64,000 nt of DNA from Entomortierella parvispora (taxonomy: Eukaryota; Mortierellomycota; Mortierellomycetes; Mortierellales; Mortierellaceae). Below, in pieces: positions 40,038 through 51,667 of the stretch. Location: the NCBI GenBank assembly GCA_963573315.1, contig OY752144.1:1606501-1670500 (forward strand), written 5' to 3'. Positions within the stretch are counted from its first letter, which is position 1. The number at the start of each line of letters is the position of its first letter. The translations under genes and the position numbers were made by a program. The notes under the pieces were generated by a model. That model was not told the DNA's origin, searched no databases, and worked only from the letters and a program-made list of their open reading frames with translations.

Positions 40038-40913
40038 ATGGTCGCTGCCTCCAGATCCATTACTCAAGCCGTGCTCTCTCGTGAACAGGCCGAAGGAAAA
40101 GGAGCTCGAGTCCGTCGTTCAATCGGACGTCCTGAACTTCGAAACCATGATCCCTTTTTGATGCTGGACGAGTTTATAAGCGTGGGCGAAGGTGGGGGTT
40201 TTCCCGATCACCCTCACCGTGGCTTCGAGACAGTCACTTATATGCTCAAGGGCCAGAGTCAACACGAGGACTTTGCAGGCCATAAAGGAATTATTGGGCC
40301 AGGAGACTTACAATGGATGACAGCTGGTCGTGGTATCGTTCACTCCGAGATGCCAGTCAAGTCGAATACTCAAGCCCACGGTCTCCAGCTCTGGATCAAC
40401 CTGCCAAAAGAGCACAAGATGTGCGAGCCGCAATACCAAGAGCTTCTGGACAAGGACATCAAAAGAGCGCGACCAGAAGAAGGCGTCGAGATCAAGGTCA
40501 TTGCTGGAGAGTCACACGGTGTCTCGAGTCAAGTCTACACCCGCACTCCAACCATGTATTTGGACATCAAGATGGACAAGAGCAAGACCGTGGTCCTGAC
40601 GATCCCTGCCTCTTTTACAGGATTCATCTACACACTCAAAGGAGCAATCTTTGTGGGTGACGACGCCTTCAAGGGCGAGGCACATCATACTCTCACATTC
40701 TCTGAAGATGGTGCCGAGACTGTCAAGATCATGACCAAGGACGACAGCGCACACTTTGTGTTGATTGCAGGCGAACCTCTCCGAGAGCCAATTGTTCAAC
40801 ACGGTCCATTTGTTATGAACACCAAGGAAGAGATCTATGAAACGTTCATGGACTATCAATCGAGTACCAACGGTTTTGAGCGTGCTAGGAACTGGAAGTC
40901 GTCCATCGCTTGA
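40038..40913 (+). CDS. Pirin-family cupin protein, copy C
   Basis: Single exon, 291 aa from the ATG at 40038 (M-V-A-A-S-R-S-I-T-Q-A-V-L-S). Cupin signatures match A and B. The first 135 coding bases differ from copy B at about 26 sites (19 percent), while about 300 bp in the 3' third differ from copy A at only about 11 sites. This gradient fits partial gene conversion. Protein changes include E-F-I-S-V-G-E-G for E-F-N-V-D-K-N in the loop before H-P-H-R-G and a different C-terminus (Y-E-T-F-M-D-Y-Q). The gene is convergent with the PLD-like gene, with only 44 bp between stops. Confidence 0.9.
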   Translation: MVAASRSITQAVLSREQAEGKGARVRRSIGRPELRNHDPFLMLDEFISVGEGGGFPDHPHRGFETVTYMLKGQSQHEDFAGHKGIIGPGDLQWMTAGRGIVHSEMPVKSNTQAHGLQLWINLPKEHKMCEPQYQELLDKDIKRARPEEGVEIKVIAGESHGVSSQVYTRTPTMYLDIKMDKSKTVVLTIPASFTGFIYTLKGAIFVGDDAFKGEAHHTLTFSEDGAETVKIMTKDDSAHFVLIAGEPLREPIVQHGPFVMNTKEEIYETFMDYQSSTNGFERARNWKSSIA

Positions 40914-40957
40914 ATAGTTTTGTACAGTATTATAGTAGTAATTTATTATGAATTCTT

Positions 40958-42101
40958 TTAAGCAAATTCAGCCCAGAGACGCTCAAACTCGCCCTTGAAG
41001 CCCTGGATAGCCTTGGGGTAGTTGGTCAGGGTCAAGTTCTCTCGGTTGTCGAAGCGAGCTCCCTTGGTCCAGTTGTACGAGCCGTTGATGACCAAGGCAT
41101 CGTCAATAATAGCGAACTTGTGGTGCATGAAAGAGGGCCTAATAAAAATGAAAGCAAAACGGTCAAAAATACTCTTCTGGAGGACAAGAATGGACGCATG
41201 ACAATCCACTTACGACTTGTCAACACGCGAGGGAATGTTTTCATCATCGCGAAGGCGGTTAACGTCCGACCCAAGATCATCAGCCTGGAACAGCAAATGT
41301 GAAATACAATGAGCGTACATTAGCTTCAAGGATCATTTGTAAACTCGACCGCACTGGACTAGTAGAGCCAGTTTCTTACCTTTTCGTTATCAGAGATAAT
41401 TCGGACTTTGACTCCACGGTTGTGTGCCTAGGTAAAAATCGAGCAACAGGGTCGTCAGGATCACGCTTCCACTACAGCATCAGGCTCGGCGCACAAAGTT
41501 TAAATCCTACTCTAATGATGGCACTGGCCAAGTGGTCGTCCGTGATGGTGTAAACGCAGATATCAAGAGACTTTTTGGCACCGTCCAAAGTCTTGACCAG
41601 CTGCTGGAAGCTGTGTTCTGAAGGGAAGAAGATGGGATTCACGAAGACAGCGGACTGGTCCACACCGTCGTTGTTGGGGTGAGTTGGGGGAGATGTGGGA
41701 GGGGTGAGCGGACCAGTGGTGTGGTTGCCATTGTTGTTGGGCTGGTGACCAGACGCGTTATTTCCGGAAGCGTTGAGCAATGTTTCAAGCCAAGTGATCT
41801 AAACCAAAGCTCGTGTCAGTAGGGTTCAATTGCTTCCGCCCACGCAGTGGATGCCCGGGCCACTCCCTGACTGTCTGCTTACCACGTCCTTGTCGTGATC
41901 AACAGCACAGGCAGCACGCGCGGCATTGAAAAGCTGCTGGATAGAGGGTACTGATCCATTCTTCTTGGCGTGGTTTTCATAGATGCCAACTAGACCCTGA
42001 CGGGTGCTCTGGTCTTGCACAATCGAGGGAGCAGAGTTGAAGGTCTGTGTAGTTTCAACAGAGAGGTGTTCCCGGGTGATAGCAGAATACGAAAATTCCA
42101 T
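40958..42101 (-). CDS. PLD6/Zucchini-like phospholipase D-family protein
   Basis: Exons 42101-41883, 41798-41511, 41427-41380, 41284-41214 and 41138-40958 give 268 aa. The order matches animal PLD6 (mitochondrial cardiolipin hydrolase): L-D-I-C-V-Y-T-I-T-D-D-H-L-A-S-A-I, then H-N-R-G-V-K-V-R-I-I-S-D, then the single HKD motif F-M-H-H-K-F-A-I-I-D-D with N-G-S-Y-N-W-T and N-R-E-N. One HKD per chain means the enzyme should act as a dimer. Animal members cleave cardiolipin or single-stranded RNA (piRNA biogenesis). The N-terminal 75 residues show no membrane anchor, unlike mammalian PLD6, and a P/N/T-rich linker follows. Whether it is a lipase or nuclease here is unknown. Confidence 0.85.
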
Positions 42102-43298
42102 AGTGCGATTGTTTTTCAAGGAAATGAGCCAAGAGGAAGAATAGTGCGAACAAAGGCAACAGTTGAGGAGAAAGAGACAGGTTGCGGAAAGGAGAGAGAG
42201 AGACAAGTTGAGGAGAGAGAGAGAGAATGCCGCTATTAGTTTTTCAATCCTGTTGGGCCAAAGCGGCAGCAATCCAAGAAGCGCAAAGAACTGCGAATCA
42301 TGCAAGCATGCCCCTCCCTGACGGAAAAAGGTTCCAACGGGCGGGTTGACTTTGCCGATAGGGGTTTTGGCATGAAAAGAGGGAAAACAAGTAAGAAGCA
42401 GGGCTGTGTTCTTGTGGCAAGTCCAACACTGGGATGGCTGTGTTGTGTGGCGCGCTTATTTGTTGTGTGTCCTGGTGTGTTGTGCAATGGTGATGAGGCG
42501 AATGCATGGATGGATGGATGGATGGATGGATGGATGGATGGATGGATGGATGGATGGATGGAGAGTAACTTGCCGCATCAAGATAGTCGTTCAGCGACAG
42601 GCCTTGGGCTTCCTGGACCGAGACAGTGCGAGGAGTGCGAACAAAGGGCAGCAGACAGTTGAGGATGAGACCAGACATTGCGACGAAGGATGGAGAAGGA
42701 CTGGCGGACGAAAGGGGTGAATGGGATGAGAGGGAGCAAGCAAAGAGAGAAGAGGAGGAGGAGGAAAAAGAGAGAAGAGACGGGGACGGAGACGGGGCCG
42801 GTTGTCTGTCTGTCTGTCCCTGGGAAGAGCGAACAACTGAACTACTGGACTCACTCCAATCTACATGCATATTATTGAGCGCAATTGGCTCAGCAACGGG
42901 CGGGTGCACGAACATAGTCCGTCAGACATAGTCCATAGTTCTCGAGGGTGCACCCCCTCCCCCTCGTCCGCCAGCGGGTGGCCTTCGAAGTGAGGCCCAA
43001 TTGGGGTCAAGGGCGCAAATCAGGACAACGACGTGGGAGTGAAAAAAGGACGGAGAGCAGTCACTCCCTCGGCTAAGCCACCATCACAACAGGCTTTGCC
43101 CTTTTTTTCTTTTTTTCGCTTGCAAGGTCCTTCACGCAAAGACTCGTGGACCCAAAGCAAGGACCCACCAACGCATTCATCTCTCGCTCCATCTGACCCT
43201 GCCCAGACTCTCTGCCATTAGAAGCATCTTTGCCCTCACAAGAGCGCATCCATCTCATTCAGGACCCGACAGCATCTCGACATTCCCTCACCACGACC
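42102..43298. other. Intergenic divergent region PLD6-like / RRP17
   Basis: 1197 bp between divergent start codons. It has GA-rich and CT-rich patches and an ATGG tandem array at about 42505-42563. No gene recognised. Confidence 0.5.
42505..42563. repeat. ATGG tetranucleotide microsatellite
   Basis: About 14 nearly perfect ATGG units, plausibly polymorphic in length. Open frames through it are artefacts of the repeat. Confidence 0.95.
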
Positions 43299-44521
43299 AT
43301 GAGTAACGCACAAGTCTTGTCCAGCGGAGCAGAAGTCTATGCCAAGAAGCGCAAGGCCAAGCAGGAGCAATTGGCTGAACTTACCTTTGACCCTGATGCT
43401 AGAAAGTAATGCCAAGGCCTACCAACCGAAATGCGCGCCCATGCCCCACCTCTTGTCACGCTCAGCCCTGGCGACTCAATCTTCCCTTCCTGACTCTTTG
43501 TGCTCTATTTTGCTGATCTAGGGAGTATCTGACCGGATTCCATAAGCGCAAGGTCCACCGTCAAAATGTCGCCCGGGAATTGGCGAAACAAAAGGAACAT
43601 GAGGAGAAGCTTGAAGCGCGCAAGGAGGTACTTGATCAGTCTTTGGTTTCGAATGACAGACTTGATACAGGGGGAGATCCTCACTTGAAAACTCTTCTGG
43701 AATCAACTGAACTGATATCTCTTTCATCTTAGGCAAGAGCCGCTAGAAAGGAGATGCAGGAGGAAAAGGTGCAGGAGTACGAAAAGTACAGGAGACGTAC
43801 GTATTCACCCACTCTTGGGCTGCACACCATGTCAATCGATAGATGGTGGATATTCAACATGCCAACTCTCTTCCATTTCTATTCTGTAGAACTAAAGATC
43901 AAATATGGAGAGGCACTCAGTGATGAAGATGAAGACGACACAGTCTTTTCAGGAGATGAAGATAGCAATAAGAAGGTCAAAGAGCCAAAACAGGCAAAGT
44001 TCAAGACCCAGACCTCACTGACGACTGTTACCGTGATCGAGGACATGGATCAGGACGACGGCACTTTCGGAATGCCCAAAAACAACACTGCTGCTATGGA
44101 GAAAGGCAACAAGAAGGCAAACGGAAAGAACGGCGAAGAGGACGAAGATGATGAGGAAGAGGAGGATGACCCTAGGGATAAGAAGAAGCAAAAGATTGGT
44201 TCTTCCTCCGCAACAACCGCGAAAGGAGCGAAAAAGTTGTGGCCCGCAAAGGAAAAAAAGAAGAAGTTCCGTAAGTCTCATCTCCTTGTCTATAGCCTCC
44301 TTCCTTTAGCGCGAATGCGGCAAGCCGTTCTCTGACCAAATCCTCTATCCTCTTACTCAATTCCAATAGGCTATGAGGGTAAGGTTCAGCGCAAGATCAC
44401 GGCAACTCAGGACAGATTGCGTGGAAGTAGGCCGCCAGGTGGACGTGAAGAGCGCGGCGGTAGTCGAGGTGGACGAGGAGGTCGCGGCGGTCGCGGCGGC
44501 CGTGGACGTGGGCGCGGATAA
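43299..44521 (+). CDS. RRP17: Ribosomal RNA-processing protein 17 (NOL12/Nop25 family)
   Basis: Exons 43299-43405, 43522-43627, 43733-43796, 43890-44270 and 44370-44521 give 269 aa. The N-terminal half has the family block L-T-F-D-P-D-A-R-K-E-Y-L-T-G-F-H-K-R-K-V-H-R-Q, followed by a long basic/acidic helix (K-E-H-E-E-K-L-E-A-R-K-E-A-R). Rrp17 is a nucleolar 5'-3' exonuclease needed for 60S pre-rRNA 5' end processing. The middle is acidic (E-E-D-E-D-D-E-E-E-E-D-D) and the C-terminus ends in an RGG-type G-R-G-G tail, which many nucleolar RNA-binding proteins have. The first intron's acceptor (ATCTAG) restores A-R-K-E-Y. The length is close to yeast Rrp17 (about 235 aa) plus the RGG tail. Confidence 0.88.
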
Positions 44522-46449
44522 AGCAAGAATTTATCAGCCGCACCAAACACCTCAGCGTCTTTCATTAGATAAAACGAAACCAATACCAGCTATTTGTTTA
44601 TGATGCACGTTTAGACTGACCCCTGGAGCAGTAATGGTATCTCAAACGTGGCACGGACGTTAGTCCCAGTCAGCGTTCGAGGAACAATGAAATTTGTCCA
44701 GTTTACTGTCTCTCCTTGAAAAAATTTGAAAGAGCAGACCCCATCAAAGGCTGGAACGATGCTCCCGACGTTCATTCACCACTACCAGAAGATTGAGGAG
44801 AACAAAGAGCAAGGAAGGAAGGGAAACAGTCTATCATCAAGAAAAAATCATGGCGCCGTGAAGATGGATTAATTTGTTCGATATCTCGGAGGTGAACGAC
44901 AGCAAAGCTCCTTCAGGAACGAATCTTGAGCTGCAGAGAGCGTCCGTCACAAGTGAGCGCTCTTGGAGGCTGTTGATTTCCTTCCGTTCTGCAGTTCCCC
45001 TGGCTCAGCTCAGCGGCTGATGCACCAGCGGTCCTCGTTTCATTATTGGATGTTTGTTCGGACTGACAAACGGCAAGCTATGGTCGCCGTCAATGCGCCA
45101 TGACTGCCACTCATGCGTCCGATGTGTTAAATGAGATCGAGAGTAGTCCACAGGCAGTCTATCTACACACGCGAAGGACTATCGGGCGCTTCGTTCTGTT
45201 AGCGACAAGCGGGACGAGGGAGTGAAAGAAAATCCGCCTTGTTCGACCGCTCCTTGAGTGCGTTTGTGTCCGTGTGCTCTTCCCCGTTCCTTTCTTCCAC
45301 TTCACCCTTCCGTCCTTTTTTTTTTTCCTCTACTCTCCCTCTCTTACACTCTCTCCAACCCATTCATGACAATCGCACCTCTCTGCCCTCATATCCCCGA
45401 CTTCCTCGCCACACTCGCGCCCGCTCTCACTCCCACCTGCTCGTCCTCGCGTCGGCACCCCCGCACTCTCTTGTCCACTTCATTCCGACCGTTCGCAATC
45501 CACGAGTGAAGCTGGAGGGTGCAATCGATCAGACACAAAAGCAAAGCGAAACGAGCTCAAGAAACCCCGAAAAAACAAAGTGAAGGTGAGAGGACTGGCC
45601 ACACGCAATCTTCATCTTGCTGGAAACAAACAATCGACCTCGAGGGCTGATCTCGGCCGATTCGTCTTCTCCAAAGACTGGCAAAAAGAAAAAAAAAAGA
45701 AAAAAAAAGGGTTGTTTTTTCTTCTCTGGACCCCAGATATCATCCATCACCTTGTCTTCTTCCCATCGCCCATTGCGCCCTGTCCTGCCCCGCCTCTCAA
45801 CTCTTCACTTTCATCCGCCCGTCCCCGCCTTTCCCAGTCTTCCATTTCCTTCTTACCTCTTCCTTTCTCAAACTTAACCCCCCTCCCCCACTCTACAGCC
45901 CTTCCACCACATCCTCCTTTACGGCTTTTAATCTTCCAGGTAGCTCCAATTCTAGCATGAGTGCACCACCACTCCCATCTCCAATCTCTATGCTTTGGTG
46001 TCATCGTCTCCTCGATTCCTGGGCTACTCTGCACACGAAATGGGGAGGACACACGGTTCATTCCTGCAATCTCGTGCTGCCTCATTGTCTATTAGATGGA
46101 GGGCCGTGTTTGACACTTGTCTCTTTGTATTCAATTCAACCAGCTCCTGAAGTTTTCACTATTTTCAGTCCTGACACAACACACACGTTGCATTATTGTT
46201 TTGGGACAGGGCGGGGGGTGGGGGGATCGAGTTGTGGGCGCAGGGGTTGCGTCTGTGCGGAGTACAGTTAATTGAAGGTTGGGTGCTGTCCTTGTCCCGC
46301 CCTGAGCAGGTTCATGAAGGGCGGGAAAGAGGAGGAACGGTAAAAAAGATGTCAGCAAGTCAGCAAGCATCTTTTATCATCCCAGCCCCTTTCTCCCAAT
46401 CTCGCGTCGCTGCTTCTCCTCTCCTCTCTGTCTCTCTCTTTCCTCTCTT

Positions 46450-46485
<36 letters not shown>

Positions 46486-46835
46486 GTTCTCTCTTTCTAT
46501 CATCCACATGCTGATGAGCGCAACGCAGACACGCATCTCTGTCACAAATCTACTCTCCCTCTTTCTCTCACGTCGACCTCCTATTTCTCAACCGTCAAGG
46601 TGCAGGGGAAGGAAGAAAAAAAAAGGAGATGGTGAGAGAAAGAAACTAACTGGCGATGAAAGAAAGGGGGCAGGGGGTGCCAACATAGAAACATATGCTG
46701 CTTGCTGGACCCTTTTTTGTCGACATGATTCTGCTGTTCTAACCTGTCATTTCTTTCATTAGGGCCTGCCTGCGATCACCCTTGCAGAAACACACAAGTG
46801 ACCCAAACCAAAACAGAGGAAAAGAGAAAAAAGAA
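44522..46835. other. Gene-poor region with pyrimidine-rich tracts
   Basis: 2.3 kb between RRP17 and the USP8-dimer gene. It contains a 54-codon minus-strand ORF listed separately, a C/T-rich stretch (45240-45960), a short G-rich run (46200-46255) and a CT dinucleotide run at 46446-46482. Otherwise nothing supported. Confidence 0.45.
44611..44775 (-). CDS. Possible small ORF, 54 aa
   Basis: An ATG-initiated frame on the minus strand of 54 codons plus stop. The composition looks protein-like, ending in G-T-N-V-R-A-T-F-E-I-P-L-L-L-Q-G-S-V. No family is recognised, and upstream sequence on the same strand gives no clear further exon. It may be a small gene, the last exon of a lost gene, or chance. 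Confidence 0.2.
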   Translation of the reverse strand: MNVGSIVPAFDGVCSFKFFQGETVNWTNFIVPRTLTGTNVRATFEIPLLLQGSV

Positions 46836-49278
46836 ATGAAAACCGAAGTCGACATGGACAGCATGCCGGCCTTGCCGCCTCCAAGGACGAGGCTTGACCA
46901 CCTCAAGAACAATGCTGGCTTTGCATCCGAGGAGTTCAACCACTCTATCAAAACATGGGTCAACATGGCGAGCCTACTTGTCAAACAGGTAAACGTGGTG
47001 TCTCGACTATTGCACATCTCGTCTTTGGCAGCCCTCTGACGCGCGCGCGCGCGACTTCTATACTTTTTTTAACGCAACTTTAGGGCAACATGGCGGAATC
47101 TAGCAAAGACGATGAGAATGCCTACATCTCTTATGTGCGGGCATGCTTGTAAGTCCATCAGGACATGCATGAGACGCGGGTCATGAATGTGTGATGGTGC
47201 AATTCCAACTTGACTCGACTACTCACTCTTGGCCTGTTCTACACTGCTTTTTATTATTCAGCATCGTAACAAAGATCATACCCGTGCAACCACAGTATAA
47301 GAGCATGATGAACGATATTGTCTGCATCGATCTCCGACAAAAGATTCTGGGAACTGTGGCAAGAATGGGACATCTTGAGCGGAGGCTACTCAGGCGGTTT
47401 GAGCAGGAGAGTCATCAACAGGAGCAGCATAAAGTGCTACTTTGCTTTAGACAGCAGCAGCAACAACAACAACAACAACCACAAAAAAGTCCATCAACAG
47501 AGTCTCAAGAGACTCTAGAGTCAGAAGAGGATCAGCAGTACCAAGTTGAACAGCTTCTAGACGATGAGGACGCCAATAACAGCGCTGGGGTCGTTGACTT
47601 TGGACAGGGAGAGACCATCTGTGCTCACGAGCGTTCAACATGCCCTCCATTAGTGTCCTCTACAGCACAACCACGGCAACCAAGGCTTTCTATGTTGATT
47701 GTCGATGGTGCGATCGCCAAAGTGGAGCAGCGGATTTTTGAGCAGGAACAGCTGCAGCATCTACAACGGCAGCAACAACAAGAAGAGCTGCGGCGACAAT
47801 CAATGGAAAGCGATCTCTCCTTGGCGTTCGACCAGCACTCATACGTGAGCCATCACCACAGTCGCTACCGCCAAAGCGGCTCTAATCCTCGAAGCTCACC
47901 CCTGGCCTTTGAGCATGTGGATTCTTACAGTGACCTGGACAACACCACCGTCGACCAGCCTGCAAGTGATTATGACCGCGAGGAGGATGCCGAGGACGAG
48001 GAGACAGTGGTCGAGGAGCTCCCGAAAGTAGTTCTCCGAACAAAAAAGATGATTGCCGGCGACGGATGCACGGATGGACCAGTCCTCAAAACTACAGGAT
48101 GCAGCCAAAATGACGAGTCTACAGGACTCTCTGGACTGGATCGGGATGATGATGTCGCACTTGGAAAAGTGATGCCCTCTGCCCTTTTTGCACATCATCG
48201 GGAAGGCATGCACGTTCGTCGATGCTCATCAACGGACGCGATCTCTCGGACCAACAGCATGATTGTGTATCCAAGCGCCGCCTCCTTTCCGGACATTGCC
48301 GCAGCTGCTATTAAAGGCTCTTTGAACCTACCAGCAATACCCCCTCGGTCTGAGAAGCGCAAGTCCGTCATGACTTCCTTTGGTGGCGGCTCAGGGCTGC
48401 ACAGGGCAGGGTCAGTCTCGGGGTCCATTTCACTTGGTTTTTTCGGTTCGACTGCTCGTCCGGGAATAGAACGCGACGTTCTTCAAAATCGATTTGGACC
48501 AGGGATTCAACACGACAACAACCGAAGGACAATGAGTTTTGAAAGTGGACGCCAAGGGTATCACTACCAGCATCAACTCCAACACCAACTATTGAGAGAA
48601 CAACAAAAAGTTCAATCAGAGACATGTTATGGACAGCAGCGACCAGACCTTGAACTCATCCAGGGAGAAGAAGAAGTACAACAGCGAGCTCCTGTCAGTC
48701 AACGGTCTGTGTTTCACAGCCCTCAGACAACCCCGGGCGTTGGCCGCAAGGGTGACCTTCCACCAGCACCCAGGCCGTCGCTTGATAAGATCTCGCTCTC
48801 CTCCTCCTCCTCTTCGTCCTCGGGAATATCATCATCGGGTCAGAGTGGACTGACACAAATGTCGTCCACACAGATGCCTACCCCAGCCTCTTCACCTCTG
48901 ATGACTAGCAGTTTCCAACTGAACAAGGGTGTTAGTCATGGATCATCGAGCGCAGCGACACTCCATGGTTATTCTCCATCGTTAGCTTCAATCACTTCTT
49001 CAACATCGACCAACGCGACCATGGTCGACTCTTCTTCTCTATCATCTTCATCGTCTCCAATCATGATATCGTCTTGGACAACTACAGGAAAGAGGGCTGG
49101 ACTCCTTCGAAAAATTCGATCCAAGACGGCTATGAAGGATGAGCTCTTTGATATCGTCGTGATTAGTCCTCCCCAAACGCCCTCCCTGCCTGGACAGAGT
49201 CTACAGCAGCAACAGCAACAGCAGCCACCGCAGCAGTCGTTGAATCGACCGCAAACAAGGATGGCCACCATGGCGTGA
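46836..49278 (+). CDS. USP8-dimerisation-domain protein (AMSH/Rfu1 N-terminal type)
   Basis: Exons 46836-46988, 47084-47148 and 47262-49278 give 744 aa. Residues about 15-110 resemble the USP8/AMSH dimerisation (MIT-like helical) domain: R-L-D-H-L, A-S-L-L-V-K-Q-G-N-M, D-E-N-A-Y-I-S-Y-V-R-A-C-L-F-I-V-T-K-I-I-P-V-Q-P-Q-Y. The rest is low-complexity: Gln runs (from 47450), acidic patches, Ser-rich tracts and many S-P or T-P sites. No JAMM metalloprotease motif is visible, so it is not a complete AMSH deubiquitinase. In yeast Rfu1 this domain type inhibits Doa4 and controls free ubiquitin chains; a similar ESCRT/ubiquitin role here is inference. A C-terminal F-D-I-V-V-I-S-P-P segment stands out from the disordered context. 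ATG 46836 is the first in frame. Confidence 0.65.
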
Positions 49279-51634
49279 AAAAAATAAACATAATCACATT
49301 CTAAAGTAATCCGCGGAAAGGCAATTAGAACTCTGTTCCTGTTTTTCATTTCTTTTGTTTCTGTTCTGTTGGCTGGGTCATTTGTCTGGCTGCGTTTTAG
49401 TGTGTGATCGCCAAGAGAAGATGTAAAGTGGAGGAAAGGAAGAGGCAGTGAGAAGCAATAAACAAAAACATCGCCCTTTGTACGACAGGGGACAGGGGAG
49501 AAAGATGAAAAAGAGATGGGGGGGAAGACAGCCCATGCAAGAAGAGGGAAGATATAAACAAAAGAAGCGCCCCAACGACGACGAGGAGGACGGCACAGTG
49601 CTTGAGGACTAGGTCAACCCACGGCAGGGCTCTCGCTTGGCCTCTTGTTCCTATTCCCGTGGTCACACAGAGAGCGTGGTCATGCGGTGGACCAGAACAG
49701 ATGCAGTCGGACTGAGGAACAGCACAAAAAGAATTAAAAAAACGAGGTATTCACGCCATGCACAACGTGGTGGATGCTCAATTATATATCCCCTTGGCGT
49801 TCGCTTGTGCTCCCATCTCGCTCGCCTCAGCAGAAAACGGTCTGAAGATATCAACAGCACAACCAAAACGTGGGGCGGAAAATGATGTTTTTGTCTGAGC
49901 AAAATATTCGTTGAAAACTGAAAAGAGAAAAATAAAGAACCAAAGTAAAAAAAAAAAAAAAAAAAAACTACCCGAATGGGCGCAGGGCATGGCGTGTCGT
50001 GTCACCTTCCTTCATTAACTCCTTCGTCTCTTCTCCAGCCCGCACTGCAACTTTGACGAGTCGACCGCCGTCCTGTGTTGTCGGGGAAAGAACATAAATA
50101 TGTAACAAACAAACACGCGGAACGGAACCTGCTCCAAACGAGGCACCCGAATGGAACGATGGAACGCTCTGATTGCCCACTTTCCAACACAAAAAGCAGT
50201 GCAGGAAGTGCATCCAGGCACTCTGCTTTGCCTGCGAGCAAAAGTGTCGAGCCATGTCATTTTCGAGGGCTGGGTCATTGCATTCTTTCTGTCTTTGACT
50301 TTCTTTTGACGGGCAATCCGATCGAGAGCTCTTTTTTTTCGATCCCTTCCAGTCTACTTTTTATTTGAGAGAGCAAAAAAAACTGAAATATTTTTGGTGG
50401 GTGCATCGCTTGACGCCGCGCATCTGTTGACTTTGCCATTGGAGGGAGATGGTGTGCGGGTGTGGTTGCTCCTGCAAGAAGGGGTGTTCTTTGCTGTGGT
50501 TTTGCATGAACTGGAGAAAAAGGAACTTGGCCTTTTTCGTTCGCTTGAGCTCAGTCAACAGGCAGACAGACAGACTTCATTGAGCTCATCCTGCCGAATC
50601 CTCGCCCACTTGAGCACCTTCTCGGTATTTTTGTCTCTTCTCGACAAATGACATTGCAATTGCACCGAAAACAAGAGCAAGGGACAAACTGTCTCCCCCT
50701 CTTTCTCCTCGTCCTCCTGACGTCCATATTTGCTTGGTAAAGGGAAGGCCTGCCGAAATATAGCTGTGTTTATGCCAGCCAGATGAGAATGGCCGAGAGA
50801 CTGAAAAAAAAACTCCTCGAGGCATTTAGCATCATCCCTGTTGTCCGTCCTTGATCTTTGTTTACGAGTGCTGCTGCTTATCAAGCAAGTCAAGGAGGTG
50901 GTCGTCAGATTTCAAAGAGAATGACAGAAAAAGAAAAAGGGTGGGTCGGGCAGTTCCTCGAGCGCAAGGAGGAGTTGTCGTCTCGGGTGTTCATAGCCTA
51001 AGGAGGTTTTTTTTCCTACCAAATGAAGGAATGCTTGAAGTATCGCAACGCTTCCTTGGTCCTTGATTCTTACAAATCGCTACAGACGGCTCTGTTTTGC
51101 TTCCCAATCTGAGCTGGCTCTCTTTCTCTCCATCTTTCTCCTCCTTGCTCGCAATATTGTGGGTTCTCTCACTGGGTGTCTCGCCTGCTGTGCTTTCTTT
51201 CTGTCATCGGCCTGATGCAGCGCGCGTAGAGAGTGCATTGATTTCCCGCCTTCGTCATCCAATGTCCAACAGTCCAAAAGCACCTGTCATCCCAAAAAAA
51301 AAAAAAAAAAAAAAAAAACAAAAAGGAGGTGATCTGTATCTTTGTGCTCTGGTCGTGCATGCTTTTGTAACCAGAAGACATCCGTTGCATTTGCTGACAA
51401 AAGAAAAAGGAGACGTTGTGCGACGAGCAACCGAAGTAATCTCGAACACAACCTCAGCCTGTCTATTTGAGAGGTGCTGTGCACAGCACCAAGACACGTT
51501 CAATTGGCTGGCCTTGAGCAGTCAATGTCTGCACCTAATCGACTCGGCCAGGGAGGATAGACGGACGTTATCAGTCTGCGCAAATAGGAGATGCGACCCA
51601 GATGTATGGCAGTTAGCCAATGTTTACCTCTCGG

Positions 51635-51667
<33 letters not shown>

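Noticed and set aside
42505-42563. Telomere-like or CRISPR-like repeat
   Set aside because: It is a plain ATGG microsatellite without spacers and not a telomeric TTAGGG-type unit.
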